Part shown: in pieces, positions 1 through 8,207 of the stretch
How positions within the stretch are numbered: position 1 is the first letter of the stretch
Layout of the letters: each line of letters opens with the position of its first letter
Origin: Luteolibacter ambystomatis
Lineage (GTDB): Bacteria; Verrucomicrobiota; Verrucomicrobiia; Verrucomicrobiales; Akkermansiaceae
Assembly (NCBI RefSeq): GCF_018137965.1
Contig: NZ_CP073100.1
Span: 5,257,989-5,321,988, forward strand
Direction: 5' to 3'
DNA: 64,000 bases
Program-made: the position numbers and the translations under genes
Notes under the pieces: model-generated
Seen by the model: the letters and a program-made list of their open reading frames with translations, nothing else
The model's database searches: none
Told to the model about the DNA's origin: nothing

Positions 1-218
1 GGCACCTTGTGATCCGGACGCAGGCGTTCCAGCACCTCCCAGCCATCGAGGCCGGGCAGCATGCCATCGAGGATCACGCAGTCGTACTCCGCGGAGGAGG
101 CCTTCGCCAAACCATCGGTGCCGTCCACCGCGGTATCGACCGCGTAGTTCTCCTCGCGCAGGCCCATGGTGAGGCTGCGCAGGAGTTGGGGATCGTCCTC
201 AATGAGAAGCAGGCGCAT
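1..218 (-). CDS. Two-component response regulator, receiver domain (partial)
   Basis: Only the first 72 residues are inside the window; the rest continues past base 1. They form a typical CheY-like receiver domain: acidic pocket IEDD at residues 6-9 and the phospho-acceptor aspartate D51 in the segment VILDGMLPG. The output domain is not visible; the OmpR/PhoB class is the usual partner for such a receiver but this is inference. The ATG lies 11 bp after the stop of the efflux permease, so it is probably the last visible gene of the efflux operon and may control it, with a histidine kinase perhaps following outside the window. Confidence 0.9.
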   Translation of the reverse strand, partial: MRLLLIEDDPQLLRSLTMGLREENYAVDTAVDGTDGLAKASSAEYDCVILDGMLPGLDGWEVLERLRPDHKV

Positions 219-229
219 GACGGAAAGGA

Positions 230-1447
230 TCATTCGTGGCGGAGCGCGTCGATCGGGTCAAGGGACGCGGCCCGGCGAGCGGGCATGAATCCAAAAAGGA
301 CACCAATGGCGGCCGAGAACGCGAAGGCGATGATGTTGATCGTGGGATCGAACAGGAACGGAAGTTGTGTGAGCTTCGCCAGCAGCGAACACAGCCCTGC
401 CGCGAGGGCGATGCCGATGATGCCGCCGACGGACGAAAGCGTGATCGCCTCCACCAGGAACTGGAGCAGGACCTCGCGCGCCCGTGCGCCGATGGCGAGA
501 CGGATGCCGATCTCCCGCGTTCGCTCGGTGACGGACACGAGCATGATGTTCATGATGCCGATGCCACCGACGAGCAGGCTCACGCCCGCGACCGCGCCGA
601 GCAACGTGGTCATCACCTTGGTGCTGGAGCTGACCGCATCCGCGATCTGGCGGGTATCGATCACCGAGAAGTTGTTTTCCTCGTTCCGTTGCAGACCGCG
701 GCGGTCGCGCATGAGCGAACTGATGTCTTCGACAAGTTCCTCGCTGTCCGTGCCATCGGCTCCCGAGATCATGATCTGGTCGATGTTCTGCTTCGAGGTG
801 CGGCCGGTGAGGCGCAGCCGCAGCGTGGCCAGTGGCATGATGATGGTGTCGTCCTGGTCCTGGCCGAAACCGGTTTGTCCCTTCGGCGACAGCAGGCCGA
901 TGACCTCTACCGATGCATTCTGAAGCCGCAGCTTCTGACCGACGGGATCGGCATTGCCGAAGATCGCGCTGCGCACCGTCTGTCCGATCACGCACACCGC
1001 GGCCCCGGAGTGTTCCTCCTGCTCATTGAAGAAGCGTCCGCTCACCAGGTTCCACTTTCCGATCTCGAAGTATTCGGAGGTGGTGCCGGTGATGTTCGTA
1101 TTGCGCGCGGCCTGGAGGTGGACCGTGCTGACGTTTTTTTGACCGACGGGAGCAATCCATTGCACACCCGGGATTTGGGCGCGGATCTGGGTGACGTCCC
1201 CTTCGCTGAAGAGTGGTACACCGGCGGAGGATGAGCGCGGGCCGAAGCCCTGGCCCGGACGCAGTACCAGCAGGTTGCTGCCTAGCCCGGAGATCTGCGA
1301 CTTCACGGCCTCGGTCGCGCCGCGTCCGAGCGTGACCATGGTGACGACAGCCGCCACACCGATGATGACACCGAGCACCGTGAGGAAGGCGCGCGTCAGA
1401 TTGCGGCGGATTTCGCGCAGGGCGATGATGAATGCATTCCAGATCAC
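230..1447 (-). CDS. MacB-type ABC transporter permease (FtsX domain)
   Basis: A 405-residue inner-membrane permease. One transmembrane helix lies at about residues 20-42, followed by a large periplasmic domain (about 45-275, MacB_PCD type), then three helices in the last 130 residues, including the conserved segment TERTREIGIRLAIGA that marks the FtsX family. The start is GTG and overlaps the ATPase stop (GTGA), so the two are translationally coupled. In MacB of enteric bacteria ATPase and permease are one chain; here they are split into adjacent genes. It works with the ATPase, adaptor and outer membrane factor just upstream to export a substrate (macrolide, peptide or lipid) that cannot be told from sequence. 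Confidence 0.93.
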   Translation of the reverse strand: MIWNAFIIALREIRRNLTRAFLTVLGVIIGVAAVVTMVTLGRGATEAVKSQISGLGSNLLVLRPGQGFGPRSSSAGVPLFSEGDVTQIRAQIPGVQWIAPVGQKNVSTVHLQAARNTNITGTTSEYFEIGKWNLVSGRFFNEQEEHSGAAVCVIGQTVRSAIFGNADPVGQKLRLQNASVEVIGLLSPKGQTGFGQDQDDTIIMPLATLRLRLTGRTSKQNIDQIMISGADGTDSEELVEDISSLMRDRRGLQRNEENNFSVIDTRQIADAVSSSTKVMTTLLGAVAGVSLLVGGIGIMNIMLVSVTERTREIGIRLAIGARAREVLLQFLVEAITLSSVGGIIGIALAAGLCSLLAKLTQLPFLFDPTINIIAFAFSAAIGVLFGFMPARRAASLDPIDALRHE

Positions 1448-2181
1448 GGCGTGTGATTGCGGCGGGAAGTGTTGATGTGGTCCGATTCGATCAGGCCGTC
1501 CACGACGCGGACCACGCGCTTGGCGTAGGCAGCCACGTCATCCTCGTGGGTGACCATCAGCACGGTGATGCCGAGGTCGTCGTTGAGCTTGCAGAGCAGA
1601 TCCATCACCTCGTGGGTGGTGGTGGAGTCGAGGTTGCCGGTTGGTTCGTCCGCGAACAGCGTGCCGGGTTCGGTGACCAGCGCGCGGGCGATGGCGACAC
1701 GCTGCTGCTGGCCACCGGAAAGTTCCGCAGGCGTGTTCCGCTCCTTGGTGGGAAGGCCGACGCTGGCGAGAGCCTTGCGGGCGAGGGCGTGGCGTTCGTT
1801 GCGGTTGACGCCGCGATAGAGCAGCGGCAGCTCGACGTTCTCCAATGCGGACGTGCGTGCGAGCAGGTTGAAGCCCTGGAAGATGAAGCCGAGCGCATGG
1901 CGGCGCAGCAACGAGCGCTGGTCCGGATTGAGCCCTTCCACGGCGATCCCCTGGAACAGGTAGTTGCCGGTGGTGGGCGTATCCAGGCAGCCGAGGATGT
2001 TCATCAGCGTGGACTTCCCCGAGCCGCTGTGACCCATGATGGCCACGAATTCGCCTTGGTGGATTTCAAGGTTGATGCCCTTGAGTGCCTGGAACGCGGC
2101 ATCACCCTTGCCGTAGGTCTTGGTCAAACCGCGGAGTTCGATCAGCGGTGCGCCATTGCCGTTGGAGGCGGGGGTGCTCAT
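1444..2181 (-). CDS. MacB-type ABC transporter ATP-binding protein
   Basis: A 245-residue nucleotide-binding subunit of the LolD/MacB class. Walker A is GHSGSGKST at residues 50-58, the Q-loop is FIFQG near 99-103, the signature LSGGQ is at 154-158, and Walker B LFADE at 175-179 is followed by PTGNLD. The open frame extends further upstream, but the ATG chosen overlaps the TGA of the adaptor gene (ATGA) and gives the normal family N-terminus. It energises the permease encoded immediately downstream. Confidence 0.95.
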   Translation of the reverse strand: MSTPASNGNGAPLIELRGLTKTYGKGDAAFQALKGINLEIHQGEFVAIMGHSGSGKSTLMNILGCLDTPTTGNYLFQGIAVEGLNPDQRSLLRRHALGFIFQGFNLLARTSALENVELPLLYRGVNRNERHALARKALASVGLPTKERNTPAELSGGQQQRVAIARALVTEPGTLFADEPTGNLDSTTTHEVMDLLCKLNDDLGITVLMVTHEDDVAAYAKRVVRVVDGLIESDHINTSRRNHTP

Positions 2182-3506
2182 GAAGCGGCGGCGGTTTCGC
2201 TGCGGATGATGATGGCATCGCCTTCCTTGAGTTCGGGAGACGAGACTTCGGTGCGGCTGCCGTCGGTGAGACCGGTTTCCACGGTGACTTCCACCGGCTT
2301 GCCATCGCGCATGACCCATACGTGGGACTTCTCCTTCTCAGCGGAGGGAGGACGCGGGCCGGGCTTGCCACCGTTGCGCTTGCCGCCGCCTTGGTTGAAT
2401 CCACGGCGTGGCGGGCCGGGCATCAGGTTCTGGACGAAGGATTTCTTCGGACCGGCATCGGCGGGATTGGCCGTGTCCTTGTTCGGGTTGAAGCGCAGCG
2501 CGGTGTTCGGCACGACGAGCACGTCCTTGCTGGAGGCCACGGAGATGTCCGCCGTGGCGGTCATGCCGGGGCGCAGGCTGAGGTCCGGGTTCGGCACTTC
2601 CAGCTCCGTGTCATAGGTGACGACGTTGTTGGTCACCTTGGAACCGTAGGCCACCATCGTCACGCTGGCGGTGAAATTGCGGTCCGGCCATGCATCGACG
2701 GTGAACACGGCCTTCTGGCTTTTTTCGACGCGACCGATGTCCGCCTCCGCCACCGCGACCTGGAGCTCCATCTTCTCCAGGCTCTCCGCGATCACGAACA
2801 ACTCGGGCGCGGTGAACGAGGCCGCTACCGTCTGCCCCGGCTCCACGCTGCGGGTGAGCACGATGCCATCGATGGGCGACTTGATGACCGCTTTCGAAAG
2901 GTCGGTTTCGTTCGAACGGACGGCGGCTTCCGAGGCTTGTGCGGAAGCTTTCGCGGCTTCGAGATCGGCTTGTGCGCGATCGCGGGTGGCACGGGCGGTG
3001 TCCATCTCGGCCTTCGCCGGAGTCTTGCCGCCGCTGAGCTGAAGGAGTTCCTCCAGGCGTCCGAGATTCGCCACGCTTTCCTTGGCGGTGGCGTCCGATT
3101 GCGCCACGCGGGCCTGGGCGGTGGCGAGGTTCGCCTTCATGCTGGCATTGGTCTGCATCAGCTTGGTGGTGTCCAACTTGGCGACCACCTGGCCCTTCTT
3201 CACCTCATCGTTGCGATCCACCAGCACCTCGGCGACGGTGCCGGAAAGCTCCGAGCCGACGCTGACCTTGTTGGTGGGGGCGAGGTTGCCGGTGGCGGTG
3301 ACCTCCAGGGAAATCTCGCCGCGCTTGAGCGGCTCGGTGACATAGATCGGTCCGGCATTCTGCTCGTCCAGACGATGGCGGTACCATGCACCGCCACCCA
3401 CGACAACGAGGGCCAGCAGGCCGAGGATGATGACATAGCGCCAGCGGCTTTTCTTGCCGGCTGCGGCCACGATCGTGGAGAGATCGTTCGATGCGTCTTG
3501 TTTCAT
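2178..3506 (-). CDS. MacA-type periplasmic adaptor (HlyD/RND membrane fusion protein)
   Basis: A 442-residue membrane fusion protein. A cytoplasmic N-terminus is followed by a single anchor helix at about residues 25-41, a lipoyl/barrel-sandwich half, a coiled-coil hairpin rich in Ala, Glu and Lys (about 110-200), and beta-barrel domains. The segment VTATGNLAPTNKVSVGSELSG is the typical HlyD entry strand. A Pro/Gly/Lys-rich insert at about 355-395 is unusual for MacA. It should bridge the MacB permease in the inner membrane to the outer membrane factor encoded 22 bp upstream in the same operon. Confidence 0.93.
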   Translation of the reverse strand: MKQDASNDLSTIVAAAGKKSRWRYVIILGLLALVVVGGGAWYRHRLDEQNAGPIYVTEPLKRGEISLEVTATGNLAPTNKVSVGSELSGTVAEVLVDRNDEVKKGQVVAKLDTTKLMQTNASMKANLATAQARVAQSDATAKESVANLGRLEELLQLSGGKTPAKAEMDTARATRDRAQADLEAAKASAQASEAAVRSNETDLSKAVIKSPIDGIVLTRSVEPGQTVAASFTAPELFVIAESLEKMELQVAVAEADIGRVEKSQKAVFTVDAWPDRNFTASVTMVAYGSKVTNNVVTYDTELEVPNPDLSLRPGMTATADISVASSKDVLVVPNTALRFNPNKDTANPADAGPKKSFVQNLMPGPPRRGFNQGGGKRNGGKPGPRPPSAEKEKSHVWVMRDGKPVEVTVETGLTDGSRTEVSSPELKEGDAIIIRSETAAAS

Positions 3507-3528
3507 GCGATGGAGAAAGAAGGAGAAA

Positions 3529-4956
3529 TCAGGAGTTGGCCGACCAGCCGCCGCCGAGGGCCTTGTAGAGCTGCACGTAGGCGGAGGAGCGGTCGGTGCG
3601 GGCGGAGATCAGGCTTTCTTCAAGACCGAGCTCGGTGCGCTGGGCATCGAGCACGGTGACGAGGTCCACGACCCCGGCGCGATAGCGTTGTCCGGCGAGG
3701 ATGGAGGCCTCCCGCGCGGAAACGGTGGCGCGCTCCAGCACGGCGATGCGTTCACCGGAGCGACGGCAGGCGATCAGTGCATCCTCCACATCCGAGAGGG
3801 CCTGGAGCACACTGGAAGAATAGGCGAGCAGCGCTTGTTCCTCCGCCTCGGTTTGGATTTCGATGTTGGCGCGGATGCGGCCGGCATCGAAGATCGGGCC
3901 GGAAAGACCGGCGACGAGGCCTGCGGTGGCAGTCTGTGGATTGAAGACCTTGCCGACGGTGGCGGCATTGATGCCGAGAGATCCGGAAAGGTTCAGGTTG
4001 GGCAGGCGCTCCAGTTTTGCGGCGCGGGTCTTGTAAACGGCGGCGACCCACTGGTAGGCGGCGGAGCGGACATCCGGGCGCTGGCACACGGTGTCAGCGG
4101 GAATGCCGACGGCGAGGCCGGAGGGCGGAGAGGGGATGTCGCGTCCTTTTGAGGACAACAGGCCATCGAAGCTTCCGGGCGTCTGGCCACCGAGGAGGGC
4201 GAGCCGGTTTTTCGCCTGGGCGATCGATTGCTCCAGCGAGGGAATGGAGGCCTTGGCCTGTTCCAGACTGGTCTCGGCCTGGCGGAGGTCGAGTTGGTCG
4301 ATCTGGCCGGCCTTCTGGCGCCAGACGGTGAGCTGGTAGGTTTCCTCGCGGCTCTTGAGGCTGTCCCGCACGACTTGCAGGCGGGCCTGCGAGGAACGGA
4401 GATCGAGATAGGCGAGAGCCACTTCCGAAGCCAGCGAGGACTGAACCGTATGCAGGTTCTCCACCGCCGCATTGATGTTGGCGCTGGAGGCGAGGAGGGA
4501 AGTGCGGCGCTTGCCGAAAAGATCCACCTCCCACGAAGCATTCAGGCCGGTCGAGTAGCTGATGCTGCGGCTGTCCGCGGCATTGTCACGCATGGTGGTG
4601 TTGGCACTTGAGCCGGCGGAACCGGAGAGTGTGGGGAGGAGCGAGCTGGCCTCGGACTCGCGGCTGGCGCGGGCTTGGCGGACGCGGGACATCGAGGTCT
4701 CCACGTCGAGATTGTTGGCCAGCGAGGTGGTGACCAGACGGGTGAGCGTCGGATCACCGAAGCGGCCCCACCAGCGCGAGAGATCGCGGGACGGCTCCGC
4801 CACTTTGAAACCCGCGGCGTTTTTCCATTCCTGCGGCAGCGAGACGGAGGAAGTGCCGGGTTTTCCAAAATCAACGCAGGCCGTCAGCCCCAATGCGGCA
4901 AGCACGGGCGCGACGGAAAGCCGCAGCGGGATGGAGTGCAGGGAGCGGATCGGCAT
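3529..4956 (-). CDS. TolC/NodT-family outer membrane efflux lipoprotein
   Basis: A 475-residue outer membrane factor. The N-terminus carries a lipoprotein signal ending LGLTAC, so the mature protein probably begins at that cysteine. Two long helical repeats rich in Ala, Ser, Arg and Glu (for example SRVRQARASRESEASSLLP and the C-terminal RYRAGVVDLVTVLDAQRTEL) are diagnostic of the RND outer membrane factor family. A GTG 15 bases upstream (4971) is a possible alternative start; the ATG is preferred because it leaves a compact signal peptide. First gene of the efflux operon. Confidence 0.92.
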   Translation of the reverse strand: MPIRSLHSIPLRLSVAPVLAALGLTACVDFGKPGTSSVSLPQEWKNAAGFKVAEPSRDLSRWWGRFGDPTLTRLVTTSLANNLDVETSMSRVRQARASRESEASSLLPTLSGSAGSSANTTMRDNAADSRSISYSTGLNASWEVDLFGKRRTSLLASSANINAAVENLHTVQSSLASEVALAYLDLRSSQARLQVVRDSLKSREETYQLTVWRQKAGQIDQLDLRQAETSLEQAKASIPSLEQSIAQAKNRLALLGGQTPGSFDGLLSSKGRDIPSPPSGLAVGIPADTVCQRPDVRSAAYQWVAAVYKTRAAKLERLPNLNLSGSLGINAATVGKVFNPQTATAGLVAGLSGPIFDAGRIRANIEIQTEAEEQALLAYSSSVLQALSDVEDALIACRRSGERIAVLERATVSAREASILAGQRYRAGVVDLVTVLDAQRTELGLEESLISARTDRSSAYVQLYKALGGGWSANS

Positions 4957-4984
4957 GATGATGATTACCACCGTGCCAGACCGA

Positions 4985-4999
4985 ACCTTTAGAAAAGGT
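4985..4999. promoter_or_regulatory. Short perfect palindrome upstream of the efflux operon
   Basis: ACCTTT and AAAGGT flank a 3-base centre, 29 bases upstream of the outer-membrane-factor start. Its position fits an operator for the operon, possibly bound by the response regulator encoded at the operon end, but a 6-bp arm can arise by chance. Confidence 0.3.
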
Positions 5000-5021
5000 G
5001 AAGGTGCGGGATTTTTCGAGC

Positions 5022-5472
5022 CCTCCCGTCACAACCGCCAGGGAATGCGTGACGCCGCCACTTACCTTCGAACTGAAGCCGGACCATCCTTGGTTCGCGG
5101 AGGCTGGAATCCTGCCGGAGACGATCGAGGAATTCGGACTCGGATTTTGCCCGAGGGGATGATGGCAAACCGGATCGTGTTTCCGCTTCGTGACCAGGAT
5201 GGCAGACTGATCGGTCATGTCGGCCGCTTGTCGGACGCGATACTTCCGGAGGGACAAATCCGATGGAAGTACCTACCCGTCCGCGCCCTTCGCATGATCG
5301 TTTTCCCGATGCACAAGCTTGCGGGCCCGCACTCTCCGACAGTCCATTGGGTGGACGAGATTCCCTTGAAGTGGTCGTCGGATGGCAGCAGGGAACACGA
5401 AACCTTGCCGCCACTCCGACCCGTGAAGTCTCACTGTCCGTAATCCAAACCCTCCGCCAAGTGGTCGCATAA
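5022..5472 (+). pseudogene. Degraded Toprim/DNA primase-like gene with frameshifts
   Basis: Three consecutive segments in different frames read like one protein of the plasmid/phage-type primase (CHC2-Toprim, DUF3991-like) family. Segment one (from about 5049, frame of the GTG) reads LTFELKPDHPWF...ETIEEFGLGFCPRG and then hits a stop. One base added in the G-run near 5154-5158 would continue into MMANRIVFPLRDQDGRLIGH...RWKYLP, matching the usual FGLGYCSRGMM-RI-P-D-G---Y-GR-KYLP order. Near 5355-5380 another shift leads to a third segment, WQQGTRNLAATPTREVSLSV...TLRQVVA, resembling the Toprim-side region before the stop at 5472. The zinc finger and catalytic Toprim acidic residues are missing. 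Likely a remnant of a mobile element gene; the first shift could be a sequencing error in a homopolymer, the second is harder to explain that way. Confidence 0.65.
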
Positions 5473-5490
5473 AATAACAAACAAAAACAA

Positions 5491-5525
5491 CCGGTCGTTC
5501 CCTATGGAAAATGACCGGCTTTTTC
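5491..5525 (+). terminator. Rho-independent terminator
   Basis: CCGGTC plus TTCC pair with GGAA and GACCGG, followed by CTTTTTCT. It lies just after the primase-like remnant and insulates the RHS operon from the left. Confidence 0.8.
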
Positions 5526-5568
5526 TGATCCATCCGATTGTGATCAATTCGTGATAAACCGGTGAATT

Positions 5569-5585
5569 TCCCATGAGTCATGGGA
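5569..5585. promoter_or_regulatory. 17-bp perfect palindrome ahead of the RHS operon
   Basis: TCCCATGAGTCATGGGA has 8-bp arms around a single central base. It lies between the terminator at 5491-5525 and the first gene of the RHS cluster, 57 bases upstream of its start. Candidate operator; no matching copy was noticed elsewhere in the window. Confidence 0.4.
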
Positions 5586-5641
5586 TTCGCCTTGTGAACC
5601 TCCATCCGATCGGATTGCTAATCACCCAGTTCCCTCCTTCC

Positions 5642-6538
5642 ATGTCAGCAAGGCATCTCATTCTCCCGGCAGCGGTTCTCATATCCTCGGTCCGTTCCCT
5701 GTCCGCCGAAGAGGTGGGCGTTCCGATGGAGCCGACCGCGGCGATCACCAGCCCCATCGCGGATGGGACTCCGCCACCGCCTGCTCCGAGGCCGGAAACG
5801 CCGGATTTCGTGGTGAAGGACTCCGTCAGCCGGCAGGTGGATGTGGTGGAAGCATCTCCGCTGCCCGGGTTGCCGCCGGTGGCGGGAAGGATTTCGGTGA
5901 CCACCCGGAAGGTCGAGAATCCCGGACTGCCGGATCTGCCGCCACCGTTGCCACCGGTTGATATGAACGATCCGGCGGTTCAGGCCCGGCTTGCGGAAAT
6001 CCGCGAACGCTTCCAAGGACAGGACCAACCCGTGATCGCGATAGTTGCGGCAACCTGGTATGTGCAGGAGAAAGTCAGCCGGATCAACTGGTGGGTGGAT
6101 GGGGAGCAGATGTCTTGTGTGAGTCGCCTCAACATGCTGCATTTCGGAGGATTCGGGGAGTTCAAGGTCGGGGAGCGCCGGTATGCCTTGGTGATGGGGC
6201 TGGGGTCTGAAGACACCGGCAGGCTGGAGCAACTTGCGCGCGCGAAGGGCGTGGAGTTCGTTCCTCCCGATTTGCCGGTGATTCCCGATGGCCAGGATTT
6301 CGCCGTCACCAAGGGCGATGCCGCCGATGCACAAAAAGTGCAGTTGATCCGCGATCTCCACGCGCTCTCGGCAGTGGAAGGCATCCGCATGGAAGAGGCG
6401 TACCTCGCCCGCGAGCAGGCGAACAAGGAGAAGGAAGCCTACCTGCGGGCACATCCACCCAAACCGAAGGACGTAATGATCCACTATTGGCGCGGTCAAC
6501 GGCCGGAAACCAAAGCTGTCGAAGGAGGTGGGCAATGA
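5642..6538 (+). CDS. Secreted protein of unknown function, first gene of the RHS cluster
   Basis: 298 residues with a short Sec-type signal (MSARHLILPAAVLISSVRSLSAEE). After it comes a Pro-rich low-complexity linker (about residues 25-105, with runs such as TPPPPAPRPETP and LPDLPPPLPPVD), then a folded part containing AATWYVQEKVSRINWWVDGE, and a charged C-terminal helix rich in Lys and Glu. I do not recognise the family. The last bases overlap the next start (ATGA), so it is co-translated with the LamG/TSP3 protein and belongs to the operon that ends in the RHS toxin. A role in surface display or secretion of the RHS protein is possible but not shown. The ATG at 5642 was chosen over the upstream frame opening because it gives the signal peptide. 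Confidence 0.8.
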   Translation: MSARHLILPAAVLISSVRSLSAEEVGVPMEPTAAITSPIADGTPPPPAPRPETPDFVVKDSVSRQVDVVEASPLPGLPPVAGRISVTTRKVENPGLPDLPPPLPPVDMNDPAVQARLAEIRERFQGQDQPVIAIVAATWYVQEKVSRINWWVDGEQMSCVSRLNMLHFGGFGEFKVGERRYALVMGLGSEDTGRLEQLARAKGVEFVPPDLPVIPDGQDFAVTKGDAADAQKVQLIRDLHALSAVEGIRMEEAYLAREQANKEKEAYLRAHPPKPKDVMIHYWRGQRPETKAVEGGGQ

Positions 6539-8196
6539 AACCGCGTTGGATGATCACCGTGTTGCTTCCTCTTGCTCCGTTGCGTGCGGCGGAGCCCCCA
6601 AAGACCACTTTCATCCCGCTTGGAGAAAGCAGCTACCGCTTCGATTGGGAGGGCGAGGAAGGCAGGACCTATTTCGCCCAATACTCCACCAATCTCGTCG
6701 ATTGGTTTTACTTCCCGGAAGTGGATCAGGGAGTGGTCCACGATCCCCTGGACATGACCCCGCTGGACGGCGGCAACCTGCCGTTGCCGAAATACTTCGT
6801 GCGGCTCAAGGTCCGGGAGCACCCGACCCTCGACCCGCGCAACGCCGACTTCGACAACGACGGCATCAGCAACTGGGACGAGTTGACCGTCTATGGAACC
6901 GACCCGCTTAAATTCAGCACCGCTGAAGATGGCAATCCAGATGGATACGAGGACACCGATGGCGATGGGATCTCGGATCAGTGGGAGCGCACGCTCATCG
7001 GGCAAAGCGCCGATCCGGGCTCATTGACCTTGGAAGACATTGATCCGGGAGACGATTTTGATGGGGACGGGGTATCCAACCTCGTGGAATACCAGCGTGG
7101 CTTGAACGGCTGGCAGAAGGACACCGATGGCGATGGCTACGGCGACCGGCTTTCGTTGGACCAGAAGGTGTGGCTGAAGTTTGACGAGACCTCCGGAACG
7201 CAAGCGAAGGACAGCAGCGGAGAAAACAAGAACGGCACCCTTGCGGCCACAGCGGCATGGCAGACGACCGGAGGGATTGCCGGAGGCGCGGTTCAACTGC
7301 ATGGCGGTAGCGATGCGGTGCAGCTTTCGGCGTCCGTTCTGAATGGGGCGGGCGACCTGACCGTCAGTCTCTGGTTCAAGACGAGTGCTTTTCCTGCCAG
7401 CCAGGCGTTGCTGAGTGCCGCCCGGACCTCGCAGGCTTCGGAGCTGGCAGTCACCCTTGAGAATGGTTCCACCCTCCGGTTTTACACCGGTGGCGGGAGT
7501 TCCGTGAACTGGCCGGTGGGCCGGAGTCTGGCCAACGGCCTGTGGCATCACGTCGTTCTCACCCGCAACGTCGTCACGGGAAAGGCGGCGCTGTTCCTCG
7601 ACGGGGCCTCGTTCGGCAGTCCTCAGACGGTTTCGCTGGGCACTCTTTCGGTGGAGAGCCTCGTGCTCGGGCAGCGGCATCAGACCGTCTCCTCCTACGT
7701 GTCGGCGCAGGCCTTCACGGGTTCGCTCGACGAAGTGCGGGTGTATTCAACGGTTCTTCCCTCGTCCTCCCTCGCGGAGCTTTCCGGCCCCGGCGACCTG
7801 GATCGCGACGGGCTGCCCGACAACTACGAGCTGTCGTTGTTTGGCAACCTCGCCACGCTGGCGGGCGGTGGCGACGATCTCGATGGCGACGGCACCGACA
7901 ACCGCCACGAATTCGAGAATGGCTCCGATCCGAACGACTGGTACAACGGCCAGCCTCCGGTCATCACCCTGGCGTCCGGTGGTGGCCAGACGATCTACAA
8001 GGGAGAAAGGACGCGCAACCCGCTGGTCTTCCTCGTGACCCGGAGCGGCACGCCGCTCGCGAACGCGCCCGTCGATCTCAGCCACCTCGAATTGATCGGG
8101 GGGATCGAGTCTCCCGATGGGAGCGTGTCCGCCACCTCCCTCACGCTCAGGACCGATGCCCTCGGCAAGGTCTCCGTCTATTTCAAAGCCGACTGA
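6535..8196 (+). CDS. Secreted LamG-like protein with thrombospondin-3-type calcium repeats
   Basis: 553 residues. Signal peptide MKPRWMITVLLPLAPLRAAE; a small beta module with the motif YFAQYSTNLVDWFYFPE common in secreted verrucomicrobial proteins; Asp-rich TSP3-like calcium-binding units (DFDNDGISNWDE, DTDGDGISDQWE, DFDGDGVSNLVE, DTDGDGYGD); a LamG/concanavalin-like domain at about 210-400 (WLKFDETSGTQAKDSSG, DLTVSLWFKTSAF, GSLDEVRVYSTVL); two more Asp-rich units; and a C-terminal Ig-like/invasin-type domain that stops abruptly after LGKVSVYFKAD. Eleven bases separate it from the RHS gene, which begins with the same two module types, so the two probably derive from related ancestors and act together at the cell surface. 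No enzymatic motif was seen. Confidence 0.85.
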   Translation: MKPRWMITVLLPLAPLRAAEPPKTTFIPLGESSYRFDWEGEEGRTYFAQYSTNLVDWFYFPEVDQGVVHDPLDMTPLDGGNLPLPKYFVRLKVREHPTLDPRNADFDNDGISNWDELTVYGTDPLKFSTAEDGNPDGYEDTDGDGISDQWERTLIGQSADPGSLTLEDIDPGDDFDGDGVSNLVEYQRGLNGWQKDTDGDGYGDRLSLDQKVWLKFDETSGTQAKDSSGENKNGTLAATAAWQTTGGIAGGAVQLHGGSDAVQLSASVLNGAGDLTVSLWFKTSAFPASQALLSAARTSQASELAVTLENGSTLRFYTGGGSSVNWPVGRSLANGLWHHVVLTRNVVTGKAALFLDGASFGSPQTVSLGTLSVESLVLGQRHQTVSSYVSAQAFTGSLDEVRVYSTVLPSSSLAELSGPGDLDRDGLPDNYELSLFGNLATLAGGGDDLDGDGTDNRHEFENGSDPNDWYNGQPPVITLASGGGQTIYKGERTRNPLVFLVTRSGTPLANAPVDLSHLELIGGIESPDGSVSATSLTLRTDALGKVSVYFKAD

Positions 8197-8207
8197 TTTC
8201 CCCCCCG

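Noticed and set aside
7542..8207. N-terminal extension of the RHS gene upstream of 8208
   Set aside because: It overlaps the LamG/TSP3 gene in another frame, reads as Arg-rich shadow protein, and would remove the clear signal peptide that begins at 8208.
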